A DNA stretch of 64,000 bases, taken from assembly GCA_001838165.1 (NCBI GenBank), contig KV835908.1, positions 1-64,000 on the forward strand. Reading direction: 5' to 3'. The position numbers were made by a program, and so were the translations under genes. Each line of letters starts with the position of its first letter. Within the stretch, counting starts at the first letter, position 1. The DNA comes from Actinomyces sp. HMSC035G02 (lineage in GTDB: Bacteria; Actinomycetota; Actinomycetes; Actinomycetales; Actinomycetaceae). The notes under the pieces were generated by a model. The model did no database searches. It was given only the letters and a program-made list of their open reading frames with translations, and was not told where the DNA came from. This document shows, one piece after another, positions 55,132-63,965 of the stretch.

Positions 55132-55809
55132 ATGGATTCATCGTTGGAGAAGCTTGATCAGGTAGTTGATGCGGCTTACAGGCTTGCGTGTTCATTGCGT
55201 GATCCAGCGCTCCTTATTAGTCTCCATCGCGATCTTTGGAAAATGTCGCACAAGGGGATAGAACAACCTAGAAATAAGATATCCGCTTTGCGCTGGGGGA
55301 TCTTTAGTATGGTCTACGCTGCGACGGAAGGGTTCTTTAATGAGATTCTCAATGAGTCATCATCGCGAGCAATTCCGCTCAATCCCGACAAATTGCGTTC
55401 TGCTGGTGAGAAATATAGCGTGCGTTTGTTTACTCGTGAGTGGGGTGTCCGTACTAGAGTAAAAGGGGATCCTCCTGGGGGAGGGAATCGATCGCGTTGG
55501 ACGGTCTTTGAGGGTGATGAATTACGAAAATATCTGCGTGATATGAAGGAATTGCGTGATTTACTTAGTCATGGAGGTGATCCTTATTCTGTTACGAACG
55601 TATCTGGCGCATTATGGGTTCAGAATAAGGGGAACTCGATGAATCTGATGGGGGTGGAAGGTTTCTTTCAAGCTTGTACTGATTTGGCAGGTCAGACGAT
55701 TCTGGCATTCGGTGGGAGTCTTGATCACCTGCCCGAATGGCCTCAGCCAACGAGGACGACCATCTCCAGAGAAAAGCTTCCTGCGCTAAAGCTGCTTTCG
55801 GATGAATGA
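55132..55809 (+). CDS. HEPN-like protein (MAE_28990/RiboL-PSP-type)
   Basis: A 225-residue protein without signal or membrane segments. Helical segments MVYAATEGFFNEILNE and ELRDLLSHGGDP resemble HEPN nucleases; RDLLSH is an Rx4H motif, the usual RNase active site. It is more A+T-rich than the flanking genes. The ATG at 55132 follows AGGAG. It lies between hsdR and orphan antitoxins, so it may be an abortive-infection type RNase. The family call is my reading of the motif; no partner nucleotidyltransferase is next to it. Confidence 0.6.
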   Translation: MDSSLEKLDQVVDAAYRLACSLRDPALLISLHRDLWKMSHKGIEQPRNKISALRWGIFSMVYAATEGFFNEILNESSSRAIPLNPDKLRSAGEKYSVRLFTREWGVRTRVKGDPPGGGNRSRWTVFEGDELRKYLRDMKELRDLLSHGGDPYSVTNVSGALWVQNKGNSMNLMGVEGFFQACTDLAGQTILAFGGSLDHLPEWPQPTRTTISREKLPALKLLSDE

Positions 55810-55844
55810 TAGGTTCCTTGTTTAGAGGATATTTCGGGAAAGGC

Positions 55845-55900
55845 AGTGGCTGGGTCGCGCGAGGGCATGGCCTGGCTTTGCTGTTGGATAAGCGTGAGCG
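55845..55900 (+). repeat. 56-bp direct repeat, copy A, hairpin-forming
   Basis: A 56-base copy of the sequence at 56569-56624, 36 bases after the HEPN-like stop. Nine or so differences, all transitions. It can fold as a plus-strand RNA hairpin (GCTGGG with CCTGGC, two wobble pairs) followed by TTTG, so a terminator role is plausible. Confidence 0.6.
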
Positions 55901-55966
55901 TGGACGGTTCTGGTCGGCATATCGCCAGTTGTGGAGATCAGCCTTACTCTGGCCCTGGAGGATGCT

Positions 55967-56155
55967 ATGCGAATGACAATTGACGTTGATGACGAGTCGC
56001 TTACGTGCGCTGCTGCCCTCACTGGAATGGATGACCATGCAGCGCTAATTCGGCGCGCTCTCGAGCTTCTGGTACGCATTGAAAGCGGGCGGCAGCTGTG
56101 TGCTCTTGGTGGAAGTGACCGAGATGCTGTGCCTGCTCCACGTCGGCGTGGATAA
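55967..56155 (+). CDS. VapB-type antitoxin, toxin absent
   Basis: A 62-residue ribbon-helix-helix-type antitoxin. MRMTIDVDDESL is the DNA-binding strand, TGMDDHAALIRRALELLVRIE the helices, and LCALGGSDRDAVPAPRRRG the toxin-binding tail typical of VapB. The ATG follows GGAGG. The expected VapC PIN-domain gene does not follow: the next 80 bases hold no coding region. It is either an orphan or a regulator that acts on a distant toxin. Confidence 0.75.
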   Translation: MRMTIDVDDESLTCAAALTGMDDHAALIRRALELLVRIESGRQLCALGGSDRDAVPAPRRRG

Positions 56156-56237
56156 TGCCCTTGGTGTGAGCCTGACGGGGTTCGTCGAAGCTGCACTCGG
56201 GAGAGTATAGGCTTGCTGTAGGAACGGGAGGGAACTG

Positions 56238-56561
56238 ATGTCTGTTGTAACAGTCGCTCCGATTCACCCGGGTGAAGTCCTGATGGAAGACTTCATTGAG
56301 GGCTTCGGACTTACGCAGCACAAGCTTGCCATTGCTATCGGTGTTCCGCCCCGCCGTATCAATGAAATCGTCCACGGAAAGCGCGGAATCACGGCCGACA
56401 CTGCGATGAGGCTGTCCCGCTATTTTGGTACGACCCCGGGATTCTGGATGAACCTTCAGATGTGCTACGAGCTCGACCGTGCTGAAGATGCGCTAGGGGA
56501 TACGTTGAGTGGAATTGTTCCCCTCGCGACGGTGGAGGTTGCCTGCATCAACTCGGTCTGA
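56238..56561 (+). CDS. higA: HigA-family antitoxin, toxin absent
   Basis: A 107-residue XRE-type antitoxin. IHPGEVLMEDFIEGFGLTQ starts the family signature, AIGVPPRRINEIVHGKRGIT is the recognition helix, and GFWMNLQMCYEL the end of the domain. A HigB toxin gene normally sits just upstream, but the 82 bases before it carry no coding region. The tail is slightly longer than usual. It may bind other promoters in the island. Confidence 0.85.
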   Translation: MSVVTVAPIHPGEVLMEDFIEGFGLTQHKLAIAIGVPPRRINEIVHGKRGITADTAMRLSRYFGTTPGFWMNLQMCYELDRAEDALGDTLSGIVPLATVEVACINSV

Positions 56562-56568
56562 CGAGGTA

Positions 56569-56624
56569 GTGGCCGGGTCGCGCGAGGGCGTGGCCCGGCT
56601 TTGCTGTCGGGTGAGTGCGAGTGC
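56569..56624 (+). repeat. 56-bp direct repeat, copy B, hairpin-forming
   Basis: Begins eight bases after the higA stop. It can form a hairpin (GCCGGG with CCCGGC) followed by TTTG. It matches 55845-55900 at about 47 of 56 positions; copies A and B bracket the two antitoxin genes. Confidence 0.6.
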
Positions 56625-56663
56625 GAATCGTGTCGCCGATCACCTAGGTGGTAGGGTGTGGCC

Positions 56664-58835
56664 ATGACGACGGATAGCCAGTACTCATGGCCGCGCTTTT
56701 TTATGGAACTAGCGGACAAACTGCTTGCCTTCAAGGATGATCGGCAGGCTCTTATTGCGACGTTGCAGCATGCCTACGCCGACATCGGTATGGCTCTGCC
56801 GACGCTTGACTCAGGCGGCATTCCGACCGATATTGATCCTTTCACGGTCTACGGCCTCTTCAATCGAGGCCTCACAGACAATAAGCGCCGGGCGGTTGCC
56901 CTTGGAATTGGTGGCGCTCTCGGCGTGCAGGCCCCTCTGCATGATGATCTTGTTGGGGTCCCCGTTCTGCTCAACATCAACGCGACCTTCTACGACCAGG
57001 TGCGTCGGGACGATGGGGATATCGACAGGCTGTGGGACTTGTTTGCCGTTGCGCTGGCCTACGCGGATCAGCCGACTGAACAGACAGAAGCAGTGTTCCG
57101 TCACGCCTACGATGCAGTCCTCGAACAGCGCCATGCTAGCTGGAACGTCACGATTGGACTCTTCTGGATTCGCCCATACGCCTACGTCAACTTGAGCTCG
57201 CGAGACCGCTGGTTCCTCGCGCTGCCCGACCGGATGCCTTCATCGGTTCGTTCTGTGCTGGCGTCGTTAAAGAAAGTGCCCGGATCTGCTGAATACCTGC
57301 GGATTCGCGACAGCATTCTGTCGGTGTTGAAATCCAGAACCTACGAGTACTTCTCCTTCCCCGAGCTTTCGGCATGCGCGTGGCGCGTTTCCGAAGAGGT
57401 CAACCGTGAGAACAAAGAGGCTGGCAAAGAAAAGGAAGAAGTTACTCAGGCGGCTGCCCTGGGGGACGCCGACGTGGAGACCGTGCGCTATTGGCTCTAT
57501 GCCCCCGGCCGGGGTGCCTGCATGTGGGACGAGTTCTACACGCGCGGAATCATGGGACTGGCATGGGGCGAGATTGGGGACCTAACTGCCTATGCGCATA
57601 AGGAAGATCTGAAGGCACAGATGCTCCAGACCTATCCCGAAAACGGTACCCAGAAAAACGACATTCACGCCCTGTGGCAGTTTGCGAACGAGATGAAGCC
57701 GGGCGATGTCGTTTTCGTGAAGAAGGGGCGTTCAGAGATTCTCGGGCGAGGAATTGTTACTGGTGACTACGTCTTTGATCCGGAGGGCGGCCACTACCCG
57801 AATTGTCGGGAGGTTCGCTGGACGTCCGCAGGAAACTGGCCAATCGACGAACGACTGGCAATGAAGACCCTCACTGAGATCACCGACTACCCTGAACTCC
57901 TTTCTCGCATCGAGGTGTTCTTCGAGGACAGTGACGACGACGTTGAGAGCGAGGAACCACTTGTCATCTTCCCGGAGTACTCCACCCGGCAATTCCTCAA
58001 CGAGGTCTACATGCCCGAGGAACGCTACGACGCGATCGTGGGGCTGCTGCGCACGAAGAAGAACATCATCATGCAGGGAGCACCTGGTGTAGGAAAGACC
58101 TACGCAGCCAAGCGCCTTGCCTACTCGATGATGGGGGTTAAGGACGCCTCACGCGTCATGCTGGTCCAATTCCACCAGAGTTACTCCTACGAGGACTTCA
58201 TCGAGGGGTACCGGCCCTCCGGCGCGGGATTTGAGCTTGTCAAGGGTGCCTTCTACTCCTTCTGCAAGAAGGCAGCCGATGACGAGGAGAACGCATACTT
58301 CTTCATCATCGACGAGATCAACCGCGGCAACCTCTCTAAGATCTTCGGCGAGCTGTTCATGCTCATCGAGAGCGATAAACGCGGACCGAAGAACAAACTT
58401 CAGCTCCTCTACTCACGCGAGCTCTTCTACGTGCCCCGCAACGTCCACATTATCGGCATGATGAACAGGGCCGACCGCAGCCTCGCCATGCTCGACTACG
58501 CGCTGCGCCGCCGCTTCGCCTTCGTGGAGCTGAGCCCCGCCTTCGACTCTGACGGCTTCCGTGAGTATTGCGCCGGCCTCGATAATCCGAGGTTCGAGGC
58601 GCTCGTGCGTGAGGTAGAATCTCTCAACCGTGCGATCGCCGAGGATGAGTCTCTCGGCGAGGGCTTCTGCATCGGACACAGCTACTTCTGCAACATGGAA
58701 GCCGACTCCTGCACCGACGAGGCCCTTGCCTCGATCGTGGACTACGAGCTCATCCCGATGCTCAAGGAATACTGGTTCGACGAGCCTGGTAAGGTCCGCG
58801 AGTGGACCGACAGGCTGCACAGGTCGCTGCGGTGA
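56664..58835 (+). CDS. mcrB: McrB-like AAA+ GTPase with EVE-like reader domain
   Basis: The 723-residue motor of a modification-dependent (type IV) restriction system. An N-terminal region of about 270 residues of unknown fold precedes an EVE/PUA-like part near 285-400 (KPGDVVFVKKGRSEILGRG), a type of domain that reads modified bases. The AAA+ core has GAPGVGKT near 471, IIDEINRGNLSKIFGE near 547 and the McrB-type MMNRADRSLAMLDYALRRRF near 598. The ATG at 56664 is preferred over a GTG six bases earlier. The stop overlaps mcrC. Confidence 0.9.
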   Translation: MTTDSQYSWPRFFMELADKLLAFKDDRQALIATLQHAYADIGMALPTLDSGGIPTDIDPFTVYGLFNRGLTDNKRRAVALGIGGALGVQAPLHDDLVGVPVLLNINATFYDQVRRDDGDIDRLWDLFAVALAYADQPTEQTEAVFRHAYDAVLEQRHASWNVTIGLFWIRPYAYVNLSSRDRWFLALPDRMPSSVRSVLASLKKVPGSAEYLRIRDSILSVLKSRTYEYFSFPELSACAWRVSEEVNRENKEAGKEKEEVTQAAALGDADVETVRYWLYAPGRGACMWDEFYTRGIMGLAWGEIGDLTAYAHKEDLKAQMLQTYPENGTQKNDIHALWQFANEMKPGDVVFVKKGRSEILGRGIVTGDYVFDPEGGHYPNCREVRWTSAGNWPIDERLAMKTLTEITDYPELLSRIEVFFEDSDDDVESEEPLVIFPEYSTRQFLNEVYMPEERYDAIVGLLRTKKNIIMQGAPGVGKTYAAKRLAYSMMGVKDASRVMLVQFHQSYSYEDFIEGYRPSGAGFELVKGAFYSFCKKAADDEENAYFFIIDEINRGNLSKIFGELFMLIESDKRGPKNKLQLLYSRELFYVPRNVHIIGMMNRADRSLAMLDYALRRRFAFVELSPAFDSDGFREYCAGLDNPRFEALVREVESLNRAIAEDESLGEGFCIGHSYFCNMEADSCTDEALASIVDYELIPMLKEYWFDEPGKVREWTDRLHRSLR

Positions 58836-59875
58836 TTCGCGTCCGCAACGTCTTCCACATGCTCGCCTACGCCTTCTCGGCGCTGCGCGAGCAGGGCTAC
58901 CGCGCCGTGGCCACGGAGGACTTCGAGAACGCCGCCGAGCTGTGCGCCGCCATCCTCGAGCGAGGCGTGTCCCTGCAACTCAAACGAGGCCTCGGGCAGG
59001 AGTATGTGAGCCGGACCGAGGCGCGCTCCTCCCTGCGCGGCAAAATCGAGGTCACCGAGTCCGTGAAATCGCAGGCGATTCTGCGCCGCCAGCTGGTGTG
59101 CTCCTACGACGAGTTCAGCGTCGACACGACGATGAACCGGGTCATCAAGGCGACGGTCGCGCTGCTCGTGCGCTCGGATATCTCGAGGGCGCGCAAGAAG
59201 AGCCTGAAGAAGCTCATGGTGTTTTTCGCGGACGTGCGCGAGATCGACCTGCACACGGTCGACTGGAACATGCGCTACGACCGAAACAACCGCACGTACC
59301 GGATGCTGATGGCGGTGTGCTGGCTCGTCGTCAAGGGCCTCCTCCAAACCCAGAGCGACGGCACCACGCGCATGATGGATTTCTTCGACGAGCAGCGCAT
59401 GAGCCGCCTCTACGAGAAATTCATCCTCGAGTATTACCGCAGGGAGCACCCGCATCTGAGCGCGAGCGCGTCCTTCATCGATTGGGCACTGGATGACGAG
59501 GCCTCGGAGGGTCTGCCCGCCATGCGCAGCGACATCACGCTGAGCGCTCGCGGCCGCGTGCTCATCATCGACGCGAAGTACTACGCGTCCACGATGCAAA
59601 GCAACTTCGACAAGAGGACTGTGCATTCAGGGAATCTGTACCAGATCTTCGCGTACGTGAAGAACAAGCAGGTCGCCCTCGAGCGAGCGAGGGAGGGCGT
59701 CGAGGTTTCCGGCATGCTACTCTACGCCGCCACCGACGAGGACATTCAGCCCGATGCCACCTACCGCATGAGCGGTAACCGCATCAGCGCGACGACGCTC
59801 GACCTGGACTGCCCCTTCCTGGAGATCCGAGCCCAGTTGGATGGGATCGTCGAGGAGTATTTCCCGGGGGAGTGA
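58832..59875 (+). CDS. mcrC: McrC-like nuclease subunit
   Basis: The 347-residue nuclease partner of McrB. RNVFHMLAYAFSAL begins the family N-terminal region. MRSDITLSARG and LIIDAKYYAS near 230-250 form the PD-(D/E)xK site. The GTG start overlaps the mcrB stop (GTGA); an ATG at 58802 would add ten residues encoded inside mcrB. A complete pair, so the system is likely functional. The modified base it recognises is not predictable here. Confidence 0.9.
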   Translation: MIRVRNVFHMLAYAFSALREQGYRAVATEDFENAAELCAAILERGVSLQLKRGLGQEYVSRTEARSSLRGKIEVTESVKSQAILRRQLVCSYDEFSVDTTMNRVIKATVALLVRSDISRARKKSLKKLMVFFADVREIDLHTVDWNMRYDRNNRTYRMLMAVCWLVVKGLLQTQSDGTTRMMDFFDEQRMSRLYEKFILEYYRREHPHLSASASFIDWALDDEASEGLPAMRSDITLSARGRVLIIDAKYYASTMQSNFDKRTVHSGNLYQIFAYVKNKQVALERAREGVEVSGMLLYAATDEDIQPDATYRMSGNRISATTLDLDCPFLEIRAQLDGIVEEYFPGE

Positions 59876-60021
59876 CCTGTTCCCGGCCATTCAACGGACG
59901 AGGCCTGGGCTGAGTGTGCACGTTTGTGCGGTTGTGGTGGTGTGGGTGGGAGGATTTGCGTGATGGTTGCGCGGCATTCTTGGTGTTTCGTGTCGGTTCT
60001 GCGCGTACCCTGATGAGAAAA

Positions 60022-60049
60022 GACGCACCCCCAAGGGTGGGGGTGCGTC
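60022..60049. terminator. Strong hairpin before secreted pair
   Basis: GACGCACCCCC and GGGGGTGCGTC pair perfectly over 11 bp. TTTTCTC follows on the minus strand, whereas GGAGG follows on the plus strand. So as an intrinsic terminator it points leftward, although no leftward gene lies to its right before 62730. It may instead fold in the leader of the gene at 60082. Confidence 0.55.
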
Positions 60050-60081
60050 GGAGGACACCTCACCGTGGAGGCACACACACC

Positions 60082-60882
60082 ATGAAGGTCCCACCCCTAT
60101 CCGAGCGACCCGTCACCGAGGAAGACAAGCAAGACTTCCTCACCCCGACATCGCGCCGCAAGAAGCGCGCTCTGGCCGCCAGAAGAGCAGTACTACGCCC
60201 GTGGGCAATCGGGATTGGGCTCACCGCACTGGTTGCTGTGGCAGCTGTTGGTGCCTACACGCTGGGCGCGAGCATCGGCTCGTGGAACGATCGCCCCAGC
60301 ACCGCCGCAACACCCATCGTGCACCCCGCACCCGTGCCGTCAGCGTCGAGTGAACCTCCGATGTCAGGCGGCTACGCAATCGGACCCGACGGAATCCTCG
60401 TACGCCCCGCCCAGTTCGCGGCAGACACCTACACCAAACCCGAACGACCCGAAGCCGCCAAGGATAACACCGAACGAGGCGCTGAACTCACTGCTGAGTA
60501 TGTTATCGAGACACTCACCTATGCGTGGAACACCGGAGACACTCAACCCTTCGCTGATATCACGGAAGCTGGAGCTAAGTTTCATGATTCCACCATCGAC
60601 AGTATCAATACCTTTTATGCAAACGGATGGGTTTACGGTAATAAGTCATCAGTCACGAGCATTGTGTCAGTCGAACCAATTACAGATCCAAAATGGAATG
60701 CTCAGCCCGACACTATAGGCGTCGTCTTCAAAGTGACAACTATTAACGGAACGGCTTGCACGGGGAAACAGATCATTGTCAGCGATTCCCCATTCGACAT
60801 CAGATTTGTTCTATTCATGACATGGAAAGACGGCCACTGGGTTGCCACTGAAGGGAGCGTGTCGGACTATGAGGAAAATTAG
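60082..60882 (+). CDS. Membrane-anchored protein, DUF6318-like
   Basis: A 266-residue protein with a basic cytoplasmic start and one membrane segment near 46-70 (WAIGIGLTALVAVAAVGAY). A Pro/Ala-rich linker leads to an outside domain of about 150 residues with ERGAELTAEYVIETLTYAWN, TGDTQ and FMTWKDGHWVATEG, resembling DUF6318 lipoproteins of the Actinomycetaceae. The start is the ATG at 60082, the first before the basic segment. The last 14 bases overlap the next gene, so they are co-translated. Function unknown. Confidence 0.7.
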   Translation: MKVPPLSERPVTEEDKQDFLTPTSRRKKRALAARRAVLRPWAIGIGLTALVAVAAVGAYTLGASIGSWNDRPSTAATPIVHPAPVPSASSEPPMSGGYAIGPDGILVRPAQFAADTYTKPERPEAAKDNTERGAELTAEYVIETLTYAWNTGDTQPFADITEAGAKFHDSTIDSINTFYANGWVYGNKSSVTSIVSVEPITDPKWNAQPDTIGVVFKVTTINGTACTGKQIIVSDSPFDIRFVLFMTWKDGHWVATEGSVSDYEEN

Positions 60883-61837
60883 CTGGATTGCTCTCGGCAT
60901 GATGATTCTCCCCGTGATCAGCCTATGCACCGATGTATCCATGGCAAGAGCTGATGATATCTCCAACCCATCGTCTAGCTCATGTTCCGGCGGTGGATCA
61001 TGGCAATTTGGAATATGCAGGACTGGCCAACAAGACGCCGCAGAGGTATATGCAAACGATCATCAACCACAGCAGAACCCCGGGCAGCAACAATCATCAA
61101 GCAATCCATCGACTGTCAACGACCAGAGGGCTCAGCTTACTGCCGATGCAGCAGCATCTCCAGAGGCGCGCACCTATGCGGAGGATGATCAGTGTGATGG
61201 CCACACGATGCACACAGTGACGCTGCCGGATGGGACTGAATCCAAGCCATTTGTGTGCACGCACATTACACGGAAAGGGGACGGCAATAACGCGGGGCAG
61301 CTTCCAACCACGCGGGAGATCCTGTACTACGCAGCCACGACGATTCATGCCGACGGCGCGGGCCTGCATAAGCGGCCTGAGGGAGTGTCGTACACGAATA
61401 AGTACATTCCCACGCTCGTTGCCGCTACGCACCCCACGCAGACCCACACCGTCACGCTGTTGGGCCATGACATCACCATCACTTTGACGGCCACGTCCTA
61501 CACGTGGAGCTGGGGGGATGGGACCCCGGACCTGACCACGACCTCGCCGGGGATGCCCTGGCAAGAAGGCATGGACCCCAACACCGACCCCGCCCTCATC
61601 CGCCACTACTACAAGGCTCCCAACGGGTGGAAGTCCTTCCTGGATGGCCCCTACCCCTACGCCACGCGCACCATCACACTCACCACCACCTGGGCGGGTA
61701 CGGCCACCAACCCCTTCACGGGCGAGACCCAGACCATTAATGGCCTGGTCACCACCACCGAAACAACCGGCCCGTTCCCCCTCGGCCAGCTCATCGTCAA
61801 CAACACCGACACCGCAGAAGAAAAACAAGGCCACTAA
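60869..61837 (+). CDS. Secreted PKD-like domain protein
   Basis: A 322-residue exported protein. The signal peptide (MRKISWIALGMMILP to SMARA) is cut near residue 28. A Ser/Gln/Asn-rich and cysteine-containing linker follows, then a C-terminal domain (about 200-320) with SYTWSWGDGTPDL, a PKD-like signature, and repeated Thr-rich strands. The ATG lies inside the preceding gene and the pair is translationally linked, as in other Actinomyces-type loci. Likely a surface or envelope protein; function unknown. Confidence 0.72.
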   Translation: MRKISWIALGMMILPVISLCTDVSMARADDISNPSSSSCSGGGSWQFGICRTGQQDAAEVYANDHQPQQNPGQQQSSSNPSTVNDQRAQLTADAAASPEARTYAEDDQCDGHTMHTVTLPDGTESKPFVCTHITRKGDGNNAGQLPTTREILYYAATTIHADGAGLHKRPEGVSYTNKYIPTLVAATHPTQTHTVTLLGHDITITLTATSYTWSWGDGTPDLTTTSPGMPWQEGMDPNTDPALIRHYYKAPNGWKSFLDGPYPYATRTITLTTTWAGTATNPFTGETQTINGLVTTTETTGPFPLGQLIVNNTDTAEEKQGH

Positions 61838-61857
61838 AACGCAGAGCAGGCACGAAT

Positions 61858-62730
61858 CTACGCCACCACCATGGCCACCGTGCCCGCGCACATGAGGGCG
61901 AGACCGAGCAGGTAGCGCGGCGTGAAACGCTCGTGAAACGCCACGGCTGACACGGCAACCGTCACGAGGATCGACAGCTTATCAATGGGGACCACGACCG
62001 AGGCAGGCCCATCCTTCAGCGCGTGGTAGTACGCCAGCCAGGACGCGCACGTCGCAGCGCCCGACGCGACGATGAACGCCAACTCGCGGCCCGGAATCGA
62101 CCGCATCTCGCCCAGGCGACCCTGCGCGCCCACGATCACCCACGCCATCGCCAGCACCGCCAGCGTGCGTACCGCCGTCCCCAGCGTCGGATCAACCCCA
62201 GAAATGCCGACCTTCCCGAGGATCGACGTCAACGCGGCAAACAGTGCAGACGCAAGAGCGAACGTCAGCCAGCTCCCGCCCTCGCGTAGCGCCCGAGGTA
62301 GGCCCGACAGCTCAGCGGGTTCCACCATCAGAAGCGTCCCCGCCGTGATCGCGACAATCCCCGCCGCGCCCCACACGCTCACCGGCTCGCCCAGCAAGAC
62401 AAGCGCGAGGATGATCGCCAGGACCGTCGACAGCTTGTCGATCGGCGCCACGCGGGACACGTCCCCTCGAGACAGCGCCGCGAAGTAGCACAGCCACGAG
62501 GCCCCCGTCGCCAACCCGGACAACACCAGGAACAGCGCAGAGGTCCCGTCGATAGACGCAACGCCGGAAGCCGTTCCCGTCAGCGCCGCCATGCCCCACA
62601 CCCCTGCGGCCACGACAACCGTGCGCAGCGCCGTCGCGACCGTCGAGCTCGTCGACAGGACGCCTGCCTTCGCCAGGACGGCAGTCAGCCCCGCGAACAG
62701 GGCTGACAAGCAGGCGGCGAGGATCCACAT
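61858..62730 (-). CDS. EamA family transporter (DMT superfamily)
   Basis: A 290-residue membrane protein of ten segments, two EamA repeats. I start it at the ATG at 62730, where the first membrane segment begins (MWILAACLSALFAGLTAVLA); a longer frame to 62802 lacks a ribosome site. The repeat signatures GDVSRVAPIDKLS and GPASVVVPIDKLS occur at matching places in the halves. Substrate unknown. It converges with the secreted pair with only 20 bases between the stops. Confidence 0.85.
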   Translation of the reverse strand: MWILAACLSALFAGLTAVLAKAGVLSTSSTVATALRTVVVAAGVWGMAALTGTASGVASIDGTSALFLVLSGLATGASWLCYFAALSRGDVSRVAPIDKLSTVLAIILALVLLGEPVSVWGAAGIVAITAGTLLMVEPAELSGLPRALREGGSWLTFALASALFAALTSILGKVGISGVDPTLGTAVRTLAVLAMAWVIVGAQGRLGEMRSIPGRELAFIVASGAATCASWLAYYHALKDGPASVVVPIDKLSILVTVAVSAVAFHERFTPRYLLGLALMCAGTVAMVVA

Positions 62731-62876
62731 GAGACCAGCGTAGGGTCGTTCCTGGCGGTCTCGCATCCGAGCACAATGACGGTGTGTTATGAGCGCCATC
62801 ACGGAGGAAAACTAGGTTATAGTTGTCGCGTATCCAGGCCTCGTGGTGAGGCGACAACGCAGTGTAAAGGAACGAG

Positions 62877-63965
62877 ATGAGCGACAACCTAGACGAGCTT
62901 GGCGTCAACGGTGAATTCGAAGAAGATGGCCGAGAGATCGTGCTTGACACGAGCGGCGAAGTAGAACTCACGGACGACGCGACCGAGGGCGTCGCCGAGC
63001 TGCGCGACACGATTGCCCAGCAGAACTCCGAAGCCGAACAGTACGCGATCGAGTTCCTCAAGAAGGTTGTGCGCATCCGCGGCGTGCGCATCACCCGCGA
63101 CGAGTTCCTGCGTCAGGAGCTGCGCAAACTCCACATGAGTGACGAAGCGATTACGCGTGCCGTCGACTCGAACCCTGTGCTCGCCGGTGTCTGCCTGACT
63201 GATCTCGATATGCTCGCGGACGGCATCATCTCCTTCGAGACGAACAAGTCCGCGGCGATGTCCTTTGCCGCAGGCCTCCCCGGTGGCTTCGCGATGCTCG
63301 GCACGATCCCCGCGGACCTGACCCAGTACTACGTGCACGCCTTCAGGATCATGCAGAAGCTCGCCTACCTGTACGGCTGGCGTGAGCTCCTCAGCGACAT
63401 GGACGAGATTGACGACGAGACGATCGGCGTCCTCGCGGTGTTCTTCGGTGTCATGCTTGGGGTTGGTGGCGCGGCCCAGTCCCTGACGGCGTTCGCGCGT
63501 TCGGTCGCGATGCCCGCCTTCCAGAAGCAGCTGACCAAGCAGGCCCTGACGAAGACCTCGTGGTACCCGGTCATGAAGCACTGTCTGCGATACATCGGCA
63601 TCAACCTCACGAAGAAGAGCTTTGCGCAGGGCGTCTCCAAGGTTATTCCCGTCATCGGCGGTGTTGTCTCTGGCGGCATGACGTTCGTGTCGCTCCAGTC
63701 CCAGTCCACCCGCCTCAAGGGCCACCTGCGCGAGCTGCCGCCTCCCGGAGTCGACGCGGAGGAATGGAAGCAGGCTGTCAGCGAAGCGACCCCCGACGAT
63801 CAGGAGCCGGGCGTGCTGGACAGTGCCCAGCAGGCGCTCGAAAGCACGACCAAGGCTGTCGCGAGTGGCGCAAAGACTGCTGCTACCGGTATCGCCGATG
63901 GCGCGATGACCGCGGCCTCCGGCATCGCGGACGGTTTCAAGGGCCTCTTCGGACGCCGCCAGTAA
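62877..63965 (+). CDS. EcsC family protein
   Basis: A 362-residue protein with an acidic N-terminus (about 1-60), an EcsC-like central region (about 100-290, AGLPGGFAMLGTIPADLTQ and HAFRIMQKLAYLYGW) and a C-terminal Ala/Thr-rich amphipathic stretch with repeated GIADG words (about 320-360). EcsC relatives are membrane-associated proteins of unclear role. The ATG follows AAGGAACG. Nothing after it before the window end except a partial copy of the recurring GACGAGGC word. Confidence 0.78.
   Translation: MSDNLDELGVNGEFEEDGREIVLDTSGEVELTDDATEGVAELRDTIAQQNSEAEQYAIEFLKKVVRIRGVRITRDEFLRQELRKLHMSDEAITRAVDSNPVLAGVCLTDLDMLADGIISFETNKSAAMSFAAGLPGGFAMLGTIPADLTQYYVHAFRIMQKLAYLYGWRELLSDMDEIDDETIGVLAVFFGVMLGVGGAAQSLTAFARSVAMPAFQKQLTKQALTKTSWYPVMKHCLRYIGINLTKKSFAQGVSKVIPVIGGVVSGGMTFVSLQSQSTRLKGHLRELPPPGVDAEEWKQAVSEATPDDQEPGVLDSAQQALESTTKAVASGAKTAATGIADGAMTAASGIADGFKGLFGRRQ

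Noticed and set aside
55967..56237. A VapC or HigB toxin gene next to the antitoxins
   Set aside because: The short gaps hold no frame with PIN-domain or HigB motifs.
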